In this document: piece by piece, positions 5,290 through 6,380 of the stretch
How positions within the stretch are numbered: the first letter of the stretch is position 1
Layout: each line of letters starts with the position of its first letter
From: Cloacimonetes bacterium TCS62
Lineage (GTDB): Bacteria; Cloacimonadota; Cloacimonadia; Cloacimonadales; TCS61
NCBI GenBank assembly: GCA_001577185.1
Contig: LSCM01000079.1
Span: 1 to 6,380, forward strand
Reading direction: 5' to 3'
DNA length: 6,380 nucleotides
Notes under the pieces: generated by a model
What the model was told of the DNA's origin: nothing
The model's database searches: none
What the model saw: the letters and a program-made list of their open reading frames with translations, nothing else
Made by a program: the position numbers and the translations under genes

Positions 5290-6252
5290 ATGATTAAGAA
5301 TTACCTAACTGTTATAATCCTAGCAAGTCTAATACTTGTAAGTTGCAATTCATCAAACAAACGATCCGGTGTAAATCCGCTTCCAAATTTTGATGCGATG
5401 TGGGATTATCAGCATCCAGATTCAACTGAAATAAAATTTAAACAAGTCTTATCAACTTTAAATAATAATACTGAAACTCCTTATGATGCAGGATATCATG
5501 TTGAACTTCTCACCCAAATAGCCCGAACTCAGGGATTACAAAGAAAATTCGCTAAAGCTCATAAAACTTTAGATAATGCAGAAGATCTTCTGCAACAAGA
5601 TATGAAAACTGCAACGATCCGATACCAATTAGAAAGAGGTCGTGTGTATAATTCTTCTGGTAAAACAGATAAAGCTCAGTCTTTATTTTTAAAAGCTTAC
5701 ACGTATGGTAAAAAGAATAAATTAGATTTTTATACACTCGATGCAGCTCATATGATGGCTATTGTAACACCTTCAGAAAAACAATTGGAATGGAACGAAA
5801 TCGCTCTAAAAATTGCAGAACATTCTGAAGATAAAAGATGTGAAAATTGGTTGGGTACACTTTACAATAATATCGGTTGGAGCTATCATGAACTAGAAAA
5901 ATATAATAGAGCATTAGAACTTTTTACTAAAGGATACAATTGGCGTAAAAAAATTAATGATCAACGCGGTAGTCGTATCGCAAAGTGGACTATTGCAAGA
6001 ACTCACAGATCTTTGAAAGAATATGATAAAGCACTCAAAATTCAATTAGAGCTTAAAAAAGAGATCGAAGAAAATCATCTACAACCAGATGGTTATGTCT
6101 TTGAGGAGCTAGCTGAGATTTATCTTCTTAAAAAGAAAACAAAGAGTGCAAAAAAATATTTTCAAAAAGCTTACAAAATTCTATCCAAAGATCCTTGGTT
6201 AAAAGCAAACGAAAAGGAAAGATTAAAAAGATTAAAAGAAATGGGGGAATAG
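5290..6252 (+). CDS. TPR-repeat lipoprotein
   Basis: Predicted lipid-anchored envelope protein built of tetratricopeptide repeats, a protein-protein interaction scaffold. The N terminus has a lysine, a hydrophobic stretch and a lipobox LVSC with the lipidated Cys at residue 19, so cleavage by signal peptidase II and export across the inner membrane are expected. The next residues (NSSNK) do not include a clear inner-membrane retention Asp at +2. Helix-pair repeats are visible at about 69-102, 112-142, 189-221 (LYNNIGWSYHELEKYNRALE), 230-259 and 268-300, with the usual alanine, tyrosine and leucine spacing. A degenerate pair may lie at 150-180. The C terminus is lysine-rich. AAGGAG (5279-5284) sits 5 bases before the ATG. 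Its stop abuts the start of the next gene, so the two are probably co-translated. The partner and exact role are unknown. Confidence 0.85.
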   Translation: MIKNYLTVIILASLILVSCNSSNKRSGVNPLPNFDAMWDYQHPDSTEIKFKQVLSTLNNNTETPYDAGYHVELLTQIARTQGLQRKFAKAHKTLDNAEDLLQQDMKTATIRYQLERGRVYNSSGKTDKAQSLFLKAYTYGKKNKLDFYTLDAAHMMAIVTPSEKQLEWNEIALKIAEHSEDKRCENWLGTLYNNIGWSYHELEKYNRALELFTKGYNWRKKINDQRGSRIAKWTIARTHRSLKEYDKALKIQLELKKEIEENHLQPDGYVFEELAEIYLLKKKTKSAKKYFQKAYKILSKDPWLKANEKERLKRLKEMGE

Positions 6253-6380
6253 ATGGGGACACCGAACATTGAAATTAAAGAAGAAGGCTCAAAAGCTTTA
6301 AAAATTTTCATTGGTATTATAGCAATAGCAATCATTGTTTACATACTTAGAGAGTTAAAAACGATCTTTCTACCATTAAC
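6253..6380 (+). CDS. AI-2E family transporter, N-terminal part (cut by window end)
   Basis: Only 42 codons are present. After a short charged N terminus (MGTPNIEIKEEGSKAL) comes a membrane helix, KIFIGIIAIAIIVYIL, then RELKTIFLPLT. The helix plus 'YxLrelktIflPL' pattern is typical of the first segment of the AI-2E/PerM family (formerly UPF0118), inner-membrane proteins with about eight helices linked in different bacteria to AI-2 export or Na+/H+ antiport. The start follows the TAG of the lipoprotein gene with no gap, and GGGGGA (6243-6248) inside that gene serves as ribosome binding site. The family call rests on a short segment. Confidence 0.6.
   Translation, partial: MGTPNIEIKEEGSKALKIFIGIIAIAIIVYILRELKTIFLPL

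Noticed and set aside
5552..5737. Minus-strand 61-residue frame
   Set aside because: Antisense to the TPR lipoprotein gene, with no start signals.

Overview
The window comes from an AT-rich bacterial chromosome. It holds a decayed, gene-poor stretch (about 1-604), a minus-strand tRNA cluster (605-1104), and a plus-strand housekeeping block (1223-6380). All readable genes use the standard code with good Shine-Dalgarno sites. The L27 start (MAHKKG, with no leader), the rng-rplU-rpmA order, a divergent ATP-type PEP carboxykinase, lipoproteins and relics of formylglycine-generating-enzyme (FGE)-like domains suggest a diderm anaerobe of the Cloacimonadota/Bacteroidota-Fibrobacterota type. That taxonomic guess is an inference and is not firm.

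Positions 1-604 hold no intact gene. They carry pieces of an FGE/SUMF1-like coding sequence in two frames, a 13-bp-arm inverted repeat lying between those pieces, a series of spaced imperfect palindromes (151-362), a 35-codon open fragment of unknown origin (367-474), and AT-rich DNA with a small direct repeat. A strong hairpin (605-640) then ends the tRNA operon that is read right to left: two near-identical initiator tRNAs, elongator Met, Arg(UCU) and His(GUG), all with encoded CCA ends.

A 118-bp divergent region separates the tRNA promoter from rng (RNase G), which is followed by rplU (L21) and rpmA (L27) and a strong terminator. pckA follows with its own terminator. Next comes a TPR lipoprotein whose stop codon directly abuts the start of an AI-2E-family membrane protein, cut off by the window end.

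Functionally the block joins RNA processing (RNase G and tRNAs), 50S ribosome assembly (L21 and L27), the oxaloacetate/PEP branch point (PckA) and an envelope pair of unknown role. I find no CRISPR array, no intact mobile element and no convincing new multigene system. The points most worth a second look are the palindrome/FGE-relic region, the tandem initiator tRNAs with a U1:U72 mismatch, the uneven distribution of GATC sites, and the divergent PEP carboxykinase.
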